64,000 nt of DNA from HRBIN12 sp964447335 (GTDB lineage: Bacteria; Actinomycetota; UBA4738; HRBIN12): the NCBI GenBank assembly GCA_964447335.1, contig CAYUSA010000004.1, positions 1 through 64,000 of the forward strand. Direction: 5' to 3'. Position 1 is the first letter of the stretch. Each line of letters starts with the position of its first letter. A program made the position numbers and the translations under genes. The notes under the pieces are model-generated. The model worked only from the letters and a program-made list of their open reading frames with translations. It was not told where the DNA came from and searched no databases. Of the stretch, positions 1 to 8,869 are shown one piece after another.

Positions 1-984
1 CATCTCGCCGTGCGTGAGCGTCGGGCCGTCCTCGACGACGAGCACGCGCTTGCCGATGATCGCCGTCGGGTCGTCCACCGTCACGCGGCTGTTCGCCTTC
101 ACGAGCGTCGCCCCGGGGTTCAGCTCGTGGATCGTCTTCATGAGCGCGTTCACCTGCTCGATCGAGGCCGAGTCCATCTTGTTGATGACGATGACGTCGG
201 CCATCCGCAGGTTCGCCTCACCGGGGTGGTAGCTGGTCTCGTGGCCGGCACGGAGCGGGTCCGCGACGACGACATGCACGGTCGGCCGGTAGAAGGGCAG
301 GTCGTTGTTCCCGCCGTCCCAGATGAGGACGTCGCACTCCGCCTGCGCCTGCGCGAGGATGTCGCCGTAGTCCACTCCCGCGTAGATCACGGTTCCGGTC
401 GTGATGTGCGGCTCGTACTCCTCGCGCTCCTCGATCGTGGTGTCGTACTTCTCGAGGTCCTCGAGGGTCGCGTACCGTTGCACGCGCTGCGCCTCGAGGT
501 CGCCGTACGGCATGGGGTGGCGCACCGCGACGACGCGCTTGCCGGCTGCTCTCAGGGTCTCGGCGATCGCACGTGTCGTCTGGCTCTTGCCCGAGCCCGT
601 CCGCACCGCGCACACCGAGACGACCGGGACCGTCGCGTCGAGCATCGTCTCGTTCGGCCCGAGCAGCACGAAGCTCGCGCCGGCGGCGAGAGCCTCGCTC
701 CCCTTGTGCATCACGTACTCGTGACTCACGTCCGAGTAGCTGAAGACGACGTCCTCGACCTCGAGCTCCTTGATGAGACGTGTGAGCTCGCTCTCGTCGT
801 GGATCTGGATGCCGTTCGGATACCGCTCGCCGGCAAGCGATGCCGGGTAGGTGCGGTCGTTGATGAACGGGATCTGCGTGGCGGTGAAGGCCACGACCTC
901 GTAGCGCTGATCGCCCCGATACGCGACGTTGAAGTTGTGGAAGTCGCGACCCGCGGCTCCCATGATGAGGACACGACGCGGCAT
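1..984 (-). CDS. Cyclic 2,3-diphosphoglycerate synthetase-like P-loop protein (3' end outside window)
   Basis: Reading leftward from an ATG at 984, the frame stays open for 328 codons to the window edge, so the C-terminus is missing. The protein begins with a nucleotide-binding-like strand (MPRRVLIMGAAGRDFHNFN) and has a P-loop near residues 128-134 (RTGSGKSQ) followed by GTPase/ATPase-like segments, including a VINKMD motif near the end. This matches the family of archaeal cyclic 2,3-diphosphoglycerate synthetase and the related predicted GTPases found in many bacteria. In bacteria the physiological role is not established, so the name is by family only. It faces away from the polyamine transporter genes. 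Confidence 0.75.
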   Translation of the reverse strand, partial: MPRRVLIMGAAGRDFHNFNVAYRGDQRYEVVAFTATQIPFINDRTYPASLAGERYPNGIQIHDESELTRLIKELEVEDVVFSYSDVSHEYVMHKGSEALAAGASFVLLGPNETMLDATVPVVSVCAVRTGSGKSQTTRAIAETLRAAGKRVVAVRHPMPYGDLEAQRVQRYATLEDLEKYDTTIEEREEYEPHITTGTVIYAGVDYGDILAQAQAECDVLIWDGGNNDLPFYRPTVHVVVADPLRAGHETSYHPGEANLRMADVIVINKMDSASIEQVNALMKTIHELNPGATLVKANSRVTVDDPTAIIGKRVLVVEDGPTLTHGEM

Positions 985-1105
985 GACTGGTCCTTTCGCG
1001 GAAGGGTGTGATGCGCGGGAAGGCCGGGCGGCCCCGCTCTTCGTCTCGGAATCTACCCCGAAACCGCTGCTGGTGGCACCCATCGAGCTATCGCTCGGCC
1101 GCGCG

Positions 1106-1134
1106 TTGACTCGCTCGCCGGCACCGGCTACGGT
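1106..1134 (+). promoter_or_regulatory. Candidate promoter of the polyamine transporter operon
   Basis: A TTGACT -35 element at 1106-1111 is separated by exactly 17 bases from a TACGGT -10 element at 1129-1134. The start codon of the binding protein lies about 58 bases downstream behind a GGAAGGAGAG ribosome binding site at 1181-1190. The same TTGAC-N17-TACGGT layout recurs in the SOS-controlled promoter at 38164-38192. Confidence 0.6.
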
Positions 1135-1192
1135 CGGCGGCGACCTCGCTCAGGGAGCCGGGCTCCAGCCCGGAGGAACGGGAAGGAGAGGC

Positions 1193-2281
1193 ATGACTCG
1201 CATCGGTCGGTCCAAGGTCCTGCTCGCGACGCTCGCCGTCCTCACGCTCACGGTGAACGCATGCGCCGGCGGGGACGGCGGCGGCGGAGCGTCCGTCCCG
1301 CTCGAGGATCAGACGCTCACGATCTCGAACTGGGACGCGTACACGCCGGAAGGTCTGATCGAAGCCTTCGAGGAGGAGACAGGCGTCGACGTGACGCTCA
1401 CCGTTCAAACGACGAACGAGGACGTCGTCGGGAAGATACAGGCCGCCGACGGGGGCGGTTTCGATCTCGTCTTCGTGTCGGGCAACTACCTGCAGACGCT
1501 CGTCGGCCAGGGGTGGGCGGCCGAGATCGACCACGACCTGATCCCGAACCTGTCGAACCTGTACCCCGAGGCGAACGAGCTCGGGTACGACCCCGGCAAT
1601 GCGCACTCGGTCCCCTACACGTGGGGAACCACCGGGATCTGCTACCGCACCGACCTGGTCGAGACCGCGCCGACGAGCTGGACCGTGTTCAACGACCCGC
1701 CGGCGGACCTCGAGGGCAAGATGACGATGCTCGGCACGAATCCGTGGCTGCTGGAGCCGGCGCTCCTGTCGCTCGGCTACTCGATGAACACGACCGACGC
1801 CGCCGAGATCGACGAGGCGGCGCGGTGGACGATCGAGGCGAAGGCGAACCTGAAGGGGTTCGACGACACGACGTTCTACTCGGAGCTCGTGGCCGGCAAC
1901 GCCTCCCTCGTCCAGGCGTGGGACGGGTGGTGCAACTACGGGATCGCCGAGGATCCGAACATCGAGTTCGTCGTCCCCGAGGAAGGCAGCGACCTCTGGA
2001 CGGACACGATGGTCATCCTCGAGTCCTCGGAGAACAAGGAGGCGGCGCACGCGTTCATCGACTACGTGCTCCGGCCCGAGAACGGCGTGGCGGTGGCCGA
2101 GCTCGTCTACTACAAGGTGCCGAACCAGGCGGCGATGGAACAGCTCGACCCCGCGCTCATCGAGCAGTTCCCGAACCTAGGGATGTCTCCGGTCGAGCTC
2201 CTCGGCTACGAATCGCTCCGGGACCCAGGGGAGGCCGTCTCCCTGTGGACCGACGCGGCGGCTCAGATCAAGGCGAGCTGA
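1193..2281 (+). CDS. potD: Spermidine/putrescine-type ABC transporter substrate-binding lipoprotein
   Basis: Extracytoplasmic binding protein of 362 residues, close to the usual PotD length. The start is the ATG at 1193, preceded by a strong ribosome binding site; the frame is open further upstream but has no such site there. The N-terminus has a lysine/arginine-rich n-region, a hydrophobic stretch and a lipobox (TVNAC, cysteine about residue 24), so it should be lipid-anchored on the outer face of the membrane. The mature part begins with LTISNWDAYTPEGLIEAFEEETG, typical of polyamine-binding proteins of the PotD/PotF group. It is first in an operon with two permease genes. Substrate specificity cannot be read from the sequence with certainty. 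Confidence 0.88.
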   Translation: MTRIGRSKVLLATLAVLTLTVNACAGGDGGGGASVPLEDQTLTISNWDAYTPEGLIEAFEEETGVDVTLTVQTTNEDVVGKIQAADGGGFDLVFVSGNYLQTLVGQGWAAEIDHDLIPNLSNLYPEANELGYDPGNAHSVPYTWGTTGICYRTDLVETAPTSWTVFNDPPADLEGKMTMLGTNPWLLEPALLSLGYSMNTTDAAEIDEAARWTIEAKANLKGFDDTTFYSELVAGNASLVQAWDGWCNYGIAEDPNIEFVVPEEGSDLWTDTMVILESSENKEAAHAFIDYVLRPENGVAVAELVYYKVPNQAAMEQLDPALIEQFPNLGMSPVELLGYESLRDPGEAVSLWTDAAAQIKAS

Positions 2282-2291
2282 CGGCGGCGCG

Positions 2292-3200
2292 GTGAGCGGC
2301 GCCTCGAGCGCACGACCTCACGCAGGGGGGGCCGCCGGACCCGGCGGTCGGTGGCTCCCCCGCGCGCTGTTCCTCGGTCCCGGGCTCGTGTCGTGGCTGG
2401 TGCTGTTCGCGCTCCCGGTCGGCCTGATCCTGCTCTACGCCTTCTTCACGCGTGGCCCGTTCGGGGGCGTCGAGTATCGCTTCACGCTGCGCAACTTCGA
2501 GCGCGCGCTCGACCCGCTGTTCCTGCGCGTCCTGTGGACGTCGCTGCGGATCGCGCTGCTCACGACGGCGCTCGCGCTGCTGATCGGGTATCCGGCGGCG
2601 TACTTCATCGCGACCCGTCCGGCCCGCTGGCGCCTCCCGCTGCTGATCCTCATCCTGCTGCCGTTCTGGACGAACCTGCTCATCCGAACCTACGCGTGGA
2701 TGGTCCTGCTCAACCGGCAGGGCTTGATCAACCGGACGCTGATCGCCGCCGGCCTGGTGGATGAGCCGCTGACGTTGATGGGCACGCGTTCGGCGATCGT
2801 CCTTGGGCTCCTGTACGCCTACCTGCCGCTGATGGTCCTGCCGCTGTTCTCGGCGATCGAGCGGCTGGGCTCCGCGCCGCGCGAGGCGGCAGGGGACCTG
2901 GGCGCCGGGCCGGCGCGCTCCTTCCTCCGCGTGACGCTGCCCCTCACCCTGCCGGGCGTGATGGCGGGCTGCATCTTCGTGTTCGTTCCCACGCTCGGGA
3001 ACTTCATCGTTCCGGACCTGCTCGGCGGCGGGAAGACGATCATGGTCGGGAACCTGATCCAGGCGCAGTTCTTCCAGGCGCGCGACTGGCCGTTCGGTGC
3101 GGCCCTGTCGATCTCGGTGCTCGTGGTGACGACCGTGCTCCTGCTCGTGCAGGCGCGCGTCCTGACGCGGGAGCGCAGGGCGGTGGCGCGTGGCGCGTGA
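2292..3200 (+). CDS. potB: Polyamine ABC transporter permease (PotB type)
   Basis: Inner-membrane permease of 302 residues starting at GTG 2292, 10 bases after the binding-protein gene. It has about six hydrophobic segments and the cytoplasmic EAA loop (EAAGDLGAGPARSFLRVTLPLTLPGV), the docking site for the ATPase subunit. The tail overlaps the next gene by 11 bases, indicating translational coupling. Family and gene order (binding protein, PotB, PotC) support a polyamine importer; the ATPase gene expected beside them is absent. Confidence 0.88.
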   Translation: MSGASSARPHAGGAAGPGGRWLPRALFLGPGLVSWLVLFALPVGLILLYAFFTRGPFGGVEYRFTLRNFERALDPLFLRVLWTSLRIALLTTALALLIGYPAAYFIATRPARWRLPLLILILLPFWTNLLIRTYAWMVLLNRQGLINRTLIAAGLVDEPLTLMGTRSAIVLGLLYAYLPLMVLPLFSAIERLGSAPREAAGDLGAGPARSFLRVTLPLTLPGVMAGCIFVFVPTLGNFIVPDLLGGGKTIMVGNLIQAQFFQARDWPFGAALSISVLVVTTVLLLVQARVLTRERRAVARGA

Positions 3201-3990
3201 ACCCGGACGTCGGCGCGATGTCCTGCTCGGCACGCAGCTGGGACTGGTCTACGTGTTCCTGTACGCGCCGATCCTCGTGCTCGTGGCGCTGTCGTTCAAC
3301 GCCTCGGGCCTGCCGACCTCGTGGGGCGGCTTCTCCGCGAAGTGGTACGGGGAGCTGCTCCGCAGCGACGACCTCCTCGCCGCGCTGAGGACCAGCGCGA
3401 CCGTCGCGCTCGGCGTGACCGGGATCTCGACCGTGATCGGCACGTTGCTCGCGCTCGGCCTCGAGCGCACGGTCCGGAGCACCCTGCTCGACACGGTGAT
3501 GTTCCTGCCGGCCGTGGTCCCCGACATCGTGCTCGCGATCGGGCTCCTTTCGTTCTTCACCCTCGCGGGGATCACGCTCGGCGTGCAGACCGTGGTCATG
3601 GCCCATGTGGTGTTCGACATGGTGTTCGTGGCGGCGATCGTGCGCACGCGCCTCGGGTACTTCGACCGGTCGATCGAGGAGGCGGCGCAGGACCTAGGCG
3701 CCGGCCGCCTCGGCACGTTCTTCCGCGTCACGCTCCCCGTCATCCTGCCCGGGGTCGTGGCCGGCGCCCTGATCGCATTCACGCTCTCGTTCGACGAGTT
3801 CATCATCGCGTTCTTCACGGCGGGTCCGACGGTCATCACGTTCCCGATCCGCATCTACTCGATGATCCGGTTCGGCGTCACCCCGGTCGTCAACGCGGTC
3901 GCGGCGCTGATCCTCGCGCTGAGCTTCACCCTGATCCTGATCGCGCTGCGGCTCACGCGGCGCGAGGCACGGCGGGCCGTCGAGGGCTGA
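3190..3990 (+). CDS. potC: Polyamine ABC transporter permease (PotC type)
   Basis: Second permease, 266 residues, starting with GTG 3190 inside the end of potB. It has about six membrane segments and an EAA loop (EAAQDLGAGRLGTFFRVTLPVILPG), with the FDEFIIAFF segment typical of PotC. With PotB it should form the heterodimeric channel. A GC-rich hairpin follows directly after the stop, suggesting the operon ends here without an ATPase gene. Confidence 0.88.
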   Translation: MAREPGRRRDVLLGTQLGLVYVFLYAPILVLVALSFNASGLPTSWGGFSAKWYGELLRSDDLLAALRTSATVALGVTGISTVIGTLLALGLERTVRSTLLDTVMFLPAVVPDIVLAIGLLSFFTLAGITLGVQTVVMAHVVFDMVFVAAIVRTRLGYFDRSIEEAAQDLGAGRLGTFFRVTLPVILPGVVAGALIAFTLSFDEFIIAFFTAGPTVITFPIRIYSMIRFGVTPVVNAVAALILALSFTLILIALRLTRREARRAVEG

Positions 3991-4010
3991 CCCGGGCTCG
4001 GCGCCCCGGG
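3991..4010 (+). terminator. Possible terminator after the polyamine transporter operon
   Basis: Six-base GC arms CCCGGG at 3991-3996 and 4005-4010 face each other across an 8-base loop immediately after the potC stop codon. There is no T-run, as is usual in GC-rich actinobacteria. Confidence 0.35.
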
Positions 4011-4086
4011 CGGAGATCGGGCACCGTCGAGCGGCTCGGCGGCGTATGCTCCGCGGATGCTGGTGTGCGAGGCCTGATCGTCGTCC

Positions 4087-7000
4087 ATGGGAGCCTGCCC
4101 GAGCTGCGGCCACGACAACCCCGAGGGTGGCAGGTTCTGTTCGGAGTGCGGGACGCGACTCGACACGCCCTCGGCGCCGGCGCGCGAGATCCGCAAGGTC
4201 GTCACGGTGCTGTTCTGCGACGTGACGGGCTCGACCGCGCTCGGCGAGCGCCTGGATCCCGAGTCGCTGCGCCGCGTGATGACCCGCTACTTCGAGCGCA
4301 TGCAGCAGGTGCTCGAGTCCCACGGCGGCACGGTCGAGAAGTTCATCGGCGACGCCGTCATGGCCGTGTTCGGCATCCCCGTCCTGCACGAGGACGATGC
4401 GGTCAGGGCCGTCCGTGCCGCGCACGACATGCAGGTCGCGCTCGAGAAGCTGAATGCCGACCTCGAGGCCGAGTGGGGGGTCTCGATCGCCACGCGGATC
4501 GGCGTGAACACGGGCGAGGTCGTCGCTGGCGATCCCTCGGCCCGACAGAACCTGGTGACGGGTGACACGGTGAACACCGCAGCCCGCTTGGAGCAGGCGG
4601 CAGGTCCGGGCGAGATCCTGCTCGGCGAGGCCACCTACGAGCTCGCGCGGGATGCGGTCTCGGTCGAGCCGGTGGACCCACTCGCGCTGAAGGGCAAGGC
4701 GGAGCTCGTGGGCGCGTACCGGCTTCTCGACGTGAGGCGCGGAGCGGCCGGGCACGAGCGGCGCATGGACTCGCCGATGGTCGGACGCGACCGTCCGCTG
4801 CGGATGCTCCACGACGCCTTCGAGGGCGCCGTCGCCGACCGCGCCTGCCACCTGTTCACGATCCTCGGTCCCGCGGGCATAGGGAAGTCGCGCCTCGCGC
4901 GCGAGCTCCTGAGCACGCTCGATGGCTCGGCCCTGGTGCTCACGGGTCGATGCCTGTCCTACGGCGAGGGCATCACGTTCTGGCCGGTGACCGAGATCGT
5001 CACGCGAGCCGCCAACATCGAGGACGGCGACCCACCCGACCGCGTGCACGAGCGGATCCGGACGCTCCTCGGCGCAGCGCCGGACGGGAGCGTCGTCGCA
5101 CGTCACCTCGCGGCGCTCCTCGGCCTGGACACGTCGGTCCAGGCCGAGCCCGGATGGGCGGTCCGCCGGTTCCTAGAGACGCTCGCCGTCGATCGCCCAG
5201 TCGTCGCCGTGTTCGACGACATCCATTGGGCTGAGCCGGCGCTCCTGGACGCGATCGACCACGTCGCCGACTGGAGCCGCGACGCCCCCATCCTGCTGCT
5301 GTGCATGGCGAGGCCGGAGTTCCTCGATGCGCGTCCAGGCTGGGGCGGAGGAAAGCTCCGAGCCTCACAGGTGCTGCTCGAGCCGCTCGGCGAGGCCGAG
5401 TCCGACGCGCTGCTCGCGAACCTGCTGGGGCTGCCGGCCCTCACACCAGACATCCGCGAGCGGATCCGCGCCGCCGCCCAGGGCAACCCGCTGTTCGTCG
5501 AGGAGATGCTCTCCATGCTGATCGACGACGGCGTCCTCGTGGAGAAGGAGGGCGAGTGGGTCGCGACCGTCGACCTCGCCACCGTGCACGTACCGCCGGC
5601 CATCTCCGCGCTCGTGGCCGCGCGGCTCGACCGACTGACGGCGCCGGAGCGCGCCGTGCTCGAGTGCGCCGCGATCGAGGGCGAGGTCTTCCAGCGCTCG
5701 ACCGTCGAGCACCTGGCCGCCGAGGGCGTCCGCGAGCGCGTCGCGGACCACCTCGGCTCGCTGCTGCGGAAGGATCTTGTCCACCCCAGCGCGTCCGACA
5801 TGGGCGGCGGTGCGGCGTATCGGTTCCGCCACCTCCTGATCCGTGAGGCAGCCTACGAGGCGATGCCCAAGCAGGAGCGCGCGGACCTGCACGAGCGGTT
5901 CGCGGACCTGCTCGAGCGCACGGCAGGCGAGCGCTCGGCCGAGTACGAGGAGTTCGTTGGCTACCACTGCGAGCAGGCGTTCCGGTACCGCTCCGAGCTC
6001 GGGCTGCTGGACGACCGGACGCGAGCGCTCGCCGAGCGAGCCGGGCACCATCTCGGAGCTGCCGGACGGCGGGCGCGCGCCCGGAGCGACGTCCCCGGCG
6101 GCGTGAACCTGCTCGGGCGCGCCTACGAGCTGCTCGTGCCGACCGATCCCGAGCGCGTGATGGCGGCATGCGAGCTCGTGTCCGTGCTCGCGGAGGCGGG
6201 CGAGCTGGTCCGCGCCACCGAGATCGCCGAGGAAGCGCACCGGGCAGCGGTCACGCTCGGTGACGAGGCTCTCGCCGCTCACGCTCGGGTGGTGCACTGG
6301 ATGCTGCGGCACCTCGCCGACCCGACGTTCGATATCGACGAGGCCGAAGCGGCTGCGACCGAGCTCATCGACCTCTTCGGGTCTCGTGGCGACGACCTCG
6401 GTGCCGCACGGGCATGGTTCTTGCACTCGTTGAACCGCTGGTACCTCCTGGACTCGGCGGGCACCGCGGAGGCAGGCGAGCGCGCGGCCGAGGCCGCCCG
6501 ACGGGCTGGCAGCCCGTCGGAGGAGACCCTCGCGCTCCAGCAGGTCGTGAGCGGCACCTGGATGGGCGCGCTCCCGGTCCCGGTGGCAAGAGCCCGGGTC
6601 GAGGCGATCCTCGAGCAGGCTCGCGCGGACGGGAACCGGCTGCTCATGACGACCTCGCTCGGATCCCTCGCGATGGCCGAGGCGTGGGCCGGAGACCTGG
6701 ACGAGGCGCGTCGCCGGGGAAACGAGGCTCGCGCGTTGATGCAAGAGCTCGGGCAGACGCTCTGGTACTGGGGCACGACCCAGGGCGGGGGGATCATGTC
6801 GGAGCTCGGTGGCGACCGCGAGGAGGCCGCCCGCTGGTACCGGCAGGGCTACGACGAGCTCGTCGCCCTCGGGGAGAAGGGATACGCCTCGACGAACGCG
6901 GCGATGCTCGCGCGCGTCCTCGCGCTGCTTCACCAGGACGACGAGGCGCTCCGGTTCGCGGACATCGCGGAGGAGACGGGGGCGACCGACGACATCGCGA

Positions 7001-7287
7001 CCCAGCAGGCGCTCCGGATCGCCCGGGCCTACGTCGCCGCGCGCCGGGGTGAGGCGACCAGAGCGGTCGAGCTGGCGCAGGAAGCGATCGCGCTCGCAGA
7101 TACGACCGACAGCCTGGTGTCGCAGGCGTGGTACCGCACCGAGCTCGCACGGATCCTCGCGTCGGTGGGCCGGACCGACGAGGCGCTCGAGACCTGCCGA
7201 GAAGCCATCGAGATCTTCGAGCGCAAGCAGGCGTCGAACGGAGTCACGGTGGCGCGCCGGGTCCTCGCCGAGATCGCAGGAGCCTGA
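4087..7287 (+). CDS. Class III adenylate/guanylate cyclase with zinc ribbon, AAA ATPase and TPR-like region
   Basis: Large signalling protein of 1066 residues. Residues 4-21 form a zinc ribbon (C4, C7, C18, C21). A class III cyclase domain follows (about 35-190): metal-binding aspartates appear in FCDVTGST and KFIGDAVMAVFG, and the VNTAARLEQA segment carries the usual asparagine and arginine. The domain therefore looks catalytically competent. Next is an AAA/NTPase module with Walker A GPAGIGKS (about 261) and a Walker B-like VVAVFDDIHWAE. The C-terminal 500 residues are alpha-helical, alanine-rich and TPR-like. This is the architecture of the many cyclase-ATPase regulators of actinobacteria, whose signal is usually unknown. 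It stands alone between the transporter and a convergent MBL gene. Confidence 0.88.
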   Translation: MGACPSCGHDNPEGGRFCSECGTRLDTPSAPAREIRKVVTVLFCDVTGSTALGERLDPESLRRVMTRYFERMQQVLESHGGTVEKFIGDAVMAVFGIPVLHEDDAVRAVRAAHDMQVALEKLNADLEAEWGVSIATRIGVNTGEVVAGDPSARQNLVTGDTVNTAARLEQAAGPGEILLGEATYELARDAVSVEPVDPLALKGKAELVGAYRLLDVRRGAAGHERRMDSPMVGRDRPLRMLHDAFEGAVADRACHLFTILGPAGIGKSRLARELLSTLDGSALVLTGRCLSYGEGITFWPVTEIVTRAANIEDGDPPDRVHERIRTLLGAAPDGSVVARHLAALLGLDTSVQAEPGWAVRRFLETLAVDRPVVAVFDDIHWAEPALLDAIDHVADWSRDAPILLLCMARPEFLDARPGWGGGKLRASQVLLEPLGEAESDALLANLLGLPALTPDIRERIRAAAQGNPLFVEEMLSMLIDDGVLVEKEGEWVATVDLATVHVPPAISALVAARLDRLTAPERAVLECAAIEGEVFQRSTVEHLAAEGVRERVADHLGSLLRKDLVHPSASDMGGGAAYRFRHLLIREAAYEAMPKQERADLHERFADLLERTAGERSAEYEEFVGYHCEQAFRYRSELGLLDDRTRALAERAGHHLGAAGRRARARSDVPGGVNLLGRAYELLVPTDPERVMAACELVSVLAEAGELVRATEIAEEAHRAAVTLGDEALAAHARVVHWMLRHLADPTFDIDEAEAAATELIDLFGSRGDDLGAARAWFLHSLNRWYLLDSAGTAEAGERAAEAARRAGSPSEETLALQQVVSGTWMGALPVPVARARVEAILEQARADGNRLLMTTSLGSLAMAEAWAGDLDEARRRGNEARALMQELGQTLWYWGTTQGGGIMSELGGDREEAARWYRQGYDELVALGEKGYASTNAAMLARVLALLHQDDEALRFADIAEETGATDDIATQQALRIARAYVAARRGEATRAVELAQEAIALADTTDSLVSQAWYRTELARILASVGRTDEALETCREAIEIFERKQASNGVTVARRVLAEIAGA

Positions 7288-7294
7288 CCCGCCC

Positions 7295-8122
7295 TCAGGC
7301 CGAGCCCCAGCGCTGGCCGTCGCCGCCGGGTAGGACGCCGCCGAACGGCCGCGAGAAGTGGCTCACCGCCACGCCCCACCGCTCGTTGCGAGCGCGCGAC
7401 AGCAGCGCGACCCGGGACGCCGAGCCCTCCTCAGGGTCCTCGTCGTGGTTCGACTCCCACTCCGGGTGCGCGATCTGGATCGGAAGGTGGAGCAGGTCGC
7501 CCGTGAACAGCATCGAGAAGGGTCCATCGAACAGGAGCGCGCTGCGGTGGCCGGGGGTATGGCCCGGAGCGTGGAGCAGGCGGAGCCCAGGGACGACCTC
7601 GCGGTCCTCGGGCGAGAGGTCGAGCATCCCGGCGTCCTCGAGGATCAGCATCGAGTCCCATCCGTTGAAGTCCTCGGGATCGTCGGCGTGCGCGAAGAAC
7701 GCCCAGTCCGCCGGGTGCACGTGGTGCACCGCGTTCGGGAACCTCGCCTCCCCATCTGGCCGACATGCGCCGCCGGCGTGGTCGGCATGCAGGTGCGTGT
7801 GCACGACGTGGCGAACGTCCTCGGCATCGGCGCCGACCTCGGCGAGCTCGTGCTCCACACGCCCGGCCACGTCGAACGGCGGCCGACCGAGATGCCCGAT
7901 ACCCGTGTCGATCAGCACCGGTCCGTCCGCCGTCCGGAGCAGGAACGCGTGCACGTGCCAGCGCCACGCGTCCTTGCCCTCGAACGCCCAGGGGTAGGCC
8001 TCGCGCTGGACCTCCCAGTCGACGTCGTGCCCGGGCGCCTCGTCGGCGAGCGGGAGCGGCGCCCAACCGTCGCAGAGCGGCACGACCTCGACGTCCCCGA
8101 CGCGGATCAGCGGGTGCGGCAC
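7295..8122 (-). CDS. MBL-fold metallo-hydrolase
   Basis: Metallo-beta-lactamase superfamily protein of 275 residues. The metal-binding motif HTHLHADHAGG is present near residue 110, followed by the HAPGHTPGH and FTGDLLH motifs that complete the dinuclear site. It resembles lactonase/glyoxalase-like or alkyl-sulfatase-like MBL hydrolases, but the substrate cannot be assigned. The GTG start at 8122 has no ribosome binding site. A TAGGCT element ends six bases before it, as expected for a leaderless transcript. It converges on the cyclase gene with a 7-base gap. Confidence 0.82.
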   Translation of the reverse strand: MPHPLIRVGDVEVVPLCDGWAPLPLADEAPGHDVDWEVQREAYPWAFEGKDAWRWHVHAFLLRTADGPVLIDTGIGHLGRPPFDVAGRVEHELAEVGADAEDVRHVVHTHLHADHAGGACRPDGEARFPNAVHHVHPADWAFFAHADDPEDFNGWDSMLILEDAGMLDLSPEDREVVPGLRLLHAPGHTPGHRSALLFDGPFSMLFTGDLLHLPIQIAHPEWESNHDEDPEEGSASRVALLSRARNERWGVAVSHFSRPFGGVLPGGDGQRWGSA

Positions 8123-8186
8123 GGTCCGAGCCTACCGCGGCGCGCTCGCACGGGCTCGGGGCGGTCCGGTCTCTCCGAACGCCGAG

Positions 8187-8210
8187 GAACCCGGCGTACC
8201 CGCCGGGTCC
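8187..8210 (-). terminator. Hairpin downstream of the RTX-type gene
   Basis: ACCCGGCG and CGCCGGGT pair as an 8-base stem over a 4-base TACC loop, with two further GG/CC pairs beyond a bulged A. It lies about 27 bases beyond the stop codon of the RTX-type gene on the minus strand. Confidence 0.45.
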
Positions 8211-8236
8211 CAGGGCCTTGCCGTGCTCGCCGAAGG

Positions 8237-8791
8237 CTACGAGGAGGGCGCGGTACCGCCCCCACCGTCGTCGTCAGGACACGTCGAGCCGTCGCAGTCG
8301 TCGCTGCCCGAGCCACCGTGCTCCTCGTCGACGCCCGCACCGCCGTCCATGCTGTCGTCGCCGGAACCCCCGTAGAGGGAGTCGGCGCCACCGTCGCCCG
8401 AGAGCGTGTCGCTGTCCGTGCCGCCGTACAGAGCGTCGTCGCCAGCGTTGCCCTCCAGGGCGTCGTCGCCGGAGCCACCGTAGAGGTCGTCCTGCCCGCC
8501 GCCGCCGGAGATGGAGTCGGCGCCGCTCCCGCCGCAGATCGCATCGTTGCCCCCGTGCCCATCGATCACGTCATCGCCGCCGAGGCCGACGATCACGTCA
8601 TGGCCGGACGTCCCGTCCAGCACGTCGTTCGCCGACGTGCCGACGATGGTGGCCGCTTCACCGTGGCACGTTGGCGTGCCGGCCGAGGCGATCGGCGCGT
8701 TCGTCACGGAGAGCATGAAGAGCGCCAGCAGGCCCGTCGCGACGAGCGCCGCAGCCCGAACCCCGTTCCGTGGAGAAGATCTCCGTCCCAT
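8237..8791 (-). CDS. Secreted calcium-binding RTX-repeat protein
   Basis: A 184-residue protein with an N-terminal Sec-type signal peptide (MGRRSSPRNGVRAAALVATG, then a hydrophobic core ending around ASAG, residue 38). Nearly the whole mature part is a run of nonapeptides of the GGxGxDxLx type (for example GGSGDDALEG, GGTDSDTLSG), roughly eleven in number. These form a parallel beta-roll that binds calcium between turns. The tail is acidic and glycine-rich (CPDDDGGGGTAPSS). There is no catalytic domain, so it may be a small structural or adhesive protein. RTX proteins of Gram-negatives usually leave by type I secretion, so the Sec signal is notable. Confidence 0.8.
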   Translation of the reverse strand: MGRRSSPRNGVRAAALVATGLLALFMLSVTNAPIASAGTPTCHGEAATIVGTSANDVLDGTSGHDVIVGLGGDDVIDGHGGNDAICGGSGADSISGGGGQDDLYGGSGDDALEGNAGDDALYGGTDSDTLSGDGGADSLYGGSGDDSMDGGAGVDEEHGGSGSDDCDGSTCPDDDGGGGTAPSS

Positions 8792-8869
8792 GTCGCACCT
8801 CCTTCAGGTCTTGCGCCGACCCTAGAGAGGAGCTCCACAACGGGTTCCCAAGCTCGGGTTAGGCGGACG

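Noticed and set aside
8237..8791. Tandem DNA repeat or CRISPR-like array
   Set aside because: The periodicity comes from RTX nonapeptide coding with variable codons, not from direct DNA repeats and spacers.
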